A DNA stretch of 8,496 nt from NCBI GenBank assembly GCA_038208735.1, contig JBBQYL010000211.1, positions 1-8,496 on the forward strand. The letters are read 5' to 3'. The translations under genes were made by a program, and so were the position numbers. Below the pieces are notes generated by a model. That model saw only the letters and a list, made by a program, of their open reading frames with translations. It did no database searches and was not told the origin of the DNA. Source of the DNA: Scleromatobacter sp038208735. Its GTDB lineage: Bacteria > Pseudomonadota > Gammaproteobacteria > Burkholderiales > Burkholderiaceae_C. Below, piece by piece: positions 5,706 through 8,496 of the stretch (its first letter is position 1; the number at the start of each line of letters is the position of its first letter).

Positions 5706-8496
5706 TCAACGGTTACGCCGCAAGTCGAGCGTGAAGGGAAATTCGGCGCTCCGGTCGGGGCGTGAAACGTCCATTTTCCCAGGTGTATGGCCGAGCGCGA
5801 AGAATCGGGCCAGACGGCGGCTTTCCGCCTCGTACGCATTGACCGGAAGCGTGGCGTAGTTGCGCCCGCCCGGATGCGCCACATGGTACTGGCAGCCGCC
5901 CAGCGAACGCTGCGACCACAGGTCGACCAGGTCGACCGTGAGCGGCGCCTGCACGTGGATGGTGGGATGCAGGCCCGACGGCGGCTGCCACGCGCGGTAG
6001 CGCACGCCGCCCACGAACTCGCCGACGCGGCCCGTGGGCTGCAGCGGCACCGACTGGCCGTTGACGGTGAGCACGTGGCGCGATTCGATCAGGCCGGTGA
6101 CCTTCAGCTCGATGCGCTCCAGCGACGAGTCGACGTAGCGCACCATGCCGCCGGCGCTGCCCTCCTCGCCCATCACGTGCCAGGGCTCGAGCGCGTTGCG
6201 CAGCGTCACGTGCACGCCGCTGGACGCGAACTCGCCCACCTTCGGGAAGCGGAACTCGAGGTGCGGCGCGAACCAGCCCGGATCGAACGCGAAGCCGGCC
6301 TCGTTCATCTCGGACAACGCGTCGTCGAAGTCCTGCTGGATGAAGTGCGGCAGCAGGAAGCGGTCGTGCAGCTCGGTGCCCCAGCGCACCAGCGGCTGGT
6401 CGTACGGCGTGGCCCAGAAACGCGCCACCAGCGCGCGCAGCAGCAACTGCTGCACCACGCTCATGCGGGCGTGCGGCGGCATCTCGAACGCGCGCAGCTC
6501 CAGCAGGCCCAACCGGCCGGTGGACGAGTCGGGCGAGTAAAGCTTGTCGATGCAGAACTCGCTGCGATGGGTGTTGCCCGTGGCGTCGACCAGGATGTTG
6601 CGCAGGCTGCGGTCTACCAGCCACGGCGGCACCATGTCGCCGCGCTCCTGCGTGGCGCGCACGATCTCGGCCAGCGCGATCTCCAGCTCGTAGAGCTGGT
6701 CGTTGCGCGCCTCGTCGATGCGCGGCGCCTGGCTGGTGGGGCCGATGAACAGGCCCGAGAACAGGTAGCTGAGCGACGGATGGTTGTGCCAGTAGGCCAG
6801 CAGGCTGCCCAGCACGTCGGGACGGCGCAGGAACGGCGAGTCGGACGGCGTGGCGCCGCCCAGCACGAAGTGGTTGCCGCCGCCGGTGCCGGTGTGCTTG
6901 CCGTCGATCAGGAACTTCTCGCTGGACAGGCGCGACAGGCGCGCGGCCTCGTACAGGAACTCGGTTTGCTCCACCAGCTCGTGCCAGTTGAAGGCCGGGT
7001 GGATGTTGACCTCGATGACGCCCGGATCGGGCGTGACCTGCAGCATCTTCAGGCGCGGGTCGCGCGGCGGCGGGTAGCCTTCCAGCACCAGCTTGACGCC
7101 CAGCTCCCTGGCCGTGGCCTCGATGGCCGCCAGCAGCTCAAGGTAGTCCTCCAGGCGCTCCAGCGGCGGCATGAAGATGTACATCACGCCGCTGGGCGAG
7201 CCAACGCGTTCGGCCTTCGGGCCGTTGGCGCGGCGCGGGTCGCGCACCTCGATGCACAGCGCCGAGCGCGTGAGCCAGTTGGCCGACTCGAACTTGCCCG
7301 GGATGCGGTCGTCCACGGGAGCGGGCGATGCGGGCGACGCCGCCGAAACCGCCGAAACCGAGGCCGACGCGGCCCGGTTCGCGGCCAGCACCGCGGCGAC
7401 GCCGGTGCCCATGCCGAGGCCCGCGGGGATGCCGGCGAGGCCCGGCGTGACGCCGCCGACGATGCGCGTGGGGACTCCCTTGGCATCGGCCGCCGACTGC
7501 GGCGAGATGGGGGCGCCGCCGCCGGCCGAGCCCATGGCGCCGCGCGCCCCGAATACCCCCTGGGGCGTCGTCGACGGCGTGCTGCCGGCCACCGGGAAGG
7601 TGGTGGGCAACGCGCCGCGCGAGTCCATCGGATCGCGCTCGATCATGAACGGGTACTCGGTGTCCTTCACCCAGGCCAGCGAGTCGAGCGGCAGGCGATA
7701 GCCCATCGGCGAGTCGCCCGGGATCAGGTACATGCGCTCGCCGCGGAAGTGCCACGGGCCGGTGACCCAGCGCCCGCCCACCAGGCCCGGACCCGGCTCG
7801 CGCCGCAGCGGCAGCACGTAGCCCACCGGCGCCTCGAGGCCTTGCGAGTAGACGCGGCGCAGGCGGTTGCGCTCCAGTTCATCCGACAGGCGTGCGTCGA
7901 ACGGGTCGACGTTGATCGGCAGCTGGCGCTCGCGCCACAGGTAGTAGAAGGTGTCCTCGAAGCCGGCCTGCACCGTGGTGTCGACGATGCCCAGCTTGCG
8001 GGCCAGCGTGGCGCCGAAGCGCTGCGCGTCGGCCGCCGTGTAGTGCTTCGGCACGCGCTCGTCGGCGAACAGCGACGGGTCGACCCAGCACGGGTTGCCG
8101 TCGGCGCGCCAGCAGATGGACAGCGCCCAGCGCGGCAGTTGCTCGCCCGGGTACCACTTGCCCTGGCCGTAATGCAGGAAGCTCCCGGCGCCGTAGCGGT
8201 CGCGCAGCCGAAGCACCAGCTCCTGGGCGCGCATGCGCTTGGTGGGGCCCAGCGCGTCGGTGTTCCATTCGGCGCCGTCGCGGTCGTCGATGCTCACGAA
8301 CGTGGGCTCGCCGCCCATCGTGAGGCGCACGTCGCCGGCCACCAGCTGCGCGTCGACGCGGTCGCCCAGCGCCAGCACGGCCTGCCACTGCTCCTCGGAG
8401 TAGGGCAGCGTGACGCGCGGCGACTCCCAGATGCGCGTGACGCCCATCGTGTGAGCGAACTCCACCTCCGACTCGTCGACGCCGCCGGACATGGGC
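5706..8496 (-). CDS. DUF2126 putative amidoligase, C-terminal part of a transglutaminase-DUF2126 protein (5' end outside window)
   Basis: The frame is open to the window edge, so the true start is missing. The first in-window Met (8492) lies inside a conserved stretch (SGGVDESEVEFAHTMGVTRI) and is not a likely start. Full-length relatives are about 1,100 residues or more, with a transglutaminase-like domain at the N-terminus that would lie beyond the edge. Numbering from that Met, DUF2126 (COG4196 type, annotated as putative amidoligase with a glutamine-synthetase-like fold) starts near residue 30. Hallmarks are RLTMGGEPTFVSIDD (56-70), HYGQGKWYPGEQLPRWAL (107-124), VIEVNIHPAFNW (492-503), GKHTGTGGGNHFVLGG (531-546), RPDVLGSLLAYWHNHPSLSY (557-576) and the C-terminal block GGCQYHVAHPGGRNYATLPV (865-884). 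The acidic and histidine residues in the IEVNIHP and GTGGGNHF blocks are candidate nucleotide/metal ligands by analogy with glutamine synthetases. Residues about 291-396 are an Ala/Gly/Ser/Pro-rich insertion. It is the first gene of the visible cluster. The family call is firm; the reaction is predicted only. Confidence 0.93.
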   Translation of the reverse strand, partial: PMSGGVDESEVEFAHTMGVTRIWESPRVTLPYSEEQWQAVLALGDRVDAQLVAGDVRLTMGGEPTFVSIDDRDGAEWNTDALGPTKRMRAQELVLRLRDRYGAGSFLHYGQGKWYPGEQLPRWALSICWRADGNPCWVDPSLFADERVPKHYTAADAQRFGATLARKLGIVDTTVQAGFEDTFYYLWRERQLPINVDPFDARLSDELERNRLRRVYSQGLEAPVGYVLPLRREPGPGLVGGRWVTGPWHFRGERMYLIPGDSPMGYRLPLDSLAWVKDTEYPFMIERDPMDSRGALPTTFPVAGSTPSTTPQGVFGARGAMGSAGGGAPISPQSAADAKGVPTRIVGGVTPGLAGIPAGLGMGTGVAAVLAANRAASASVSAVSAASPASPAPVDDRIPGKFESANWLTRSALCIEVRDPRRANGPKAERVGSPSGVMYIFMPPLERLEDYLELLAAIEATARELGVKLVLEGYPPPRDPRLKMLQVTPDPGVIEVNIHPAFNWHELVEQTEFLYEAARLSRLSSEKFLIDGKHTGTGGGNHFVLGGATPSDSPFLRRPDVLGSLLAYWHNHPSLSYLFSGLFIGPTSQAPRIDEARNDQLYELEIALAEIVRATQERGDMVPPWLVDRSLRNILVDATGNTHRSEFCIDKLYSPDSSTGRLGLLELRAFEMPPHARMSVVQQLLLRALVARFWATPYDQPLVRWGTELHDRFLLPHFIQQDFDDALSEMNEAGFAFDPGWFAPHLEFRFPKVGEFASSGVHVTLRNALEPWHVMGEEGSAGGMVRYVDSSLERIELKVTGLIESRHVLTVNGQSVPLQPTGRVGEFVGGVRYRAWQPPSGLHPTIHVQAPLTVDLVDLWSQRSLGGCQYHVAHPGGRNYATLPVNAYEAESRRLARFFALGHTPGKMDVSRPDRSAEFPFTLDLRRNR

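Noticed and set aside
2989..5859. A 956-codon open frame on the plus strand opposite the ATP-grasp/alpha-E gene
   Set aside because: Its product is Ala/Arg/Gln/His/Val-rich with no recognisable domain. It mirrors a real gene in GC-rich DNA, where stop codons are rare in antisense frames.
2990..5884. Extension of the transglutaminase frame upstream to 5884, giving a 1370-residue protein
   Set aside because: The added part is Arg/Ala/Pro-rich chance translation of the ATP-grasp gene in another frame. The recognisable protein starts at the ATGA overlap at 2989.
8490..8492. ATG as a genuine start of the DUF2126 protein
   Set aside because: Reading frame continues to the edge without a stop (the preceding codon is CCC), and the following residues belong to a conserved internal block of longer family members.

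Overview
The window is high-GC DNA (clearly well above 60%) with GC-rich third codon positions. The protein flavour, including the chemoreceptor type, looks like Betaproteobacteria, order Burkholderiales, probably a Comamonadaceae-like genome. That placement is inference from sequence style; no marker gene is present. All supported genes lie on the minus strand, so transcription runs from the right edge to the left.

Right to centre (8496 down to 1772) is a three-gene cluster. First comes a large protein cut by the window edge: the DUF2126 putative amidoligase part of a transglutaminase-DUF2126 protein. After a 98-base gap comes an 873-residue fusion of a circularly permuted type 2 ATP-grasp domain with an alpha-E domain. 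Overlapping its stop by 4 bases (ATGA) is a 405-residue transglutaminase-like cysteine-protease-fold protein with an odd Gln/Ser-rich N-terminus. This gene set is recognised from comparative genomics as a predicted peptide or amide-bond-forming and processing system (ATP-grasp and amidoligase ligases plus transglutaminase-fold enzymes). As far as I know its substrate and product have not been established by experiment. It is the most interesting content here.

Left (1613 down to 177) is a methyl-accepting chemotaxis protein with six predicted membrane segments, no periplasmic sensor domain and a classic signalling hairpin tip. A candidate sigma-28 (FliA) promoter and a good ribosome binding site lie in the 158 bases before it. 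The receptor is therefore probably transcribed separately from the amidoligase cluster, and its start is probably at 1613 rather than at the more upstream ATG at 1688.

The gaps (1-176, 1614-1771, 5608-5705) hold small inverted repeats and no convincing intrinsic terminator. No RNA genes, insertion sequences, CRISPR arrays or mobile elements were seen.
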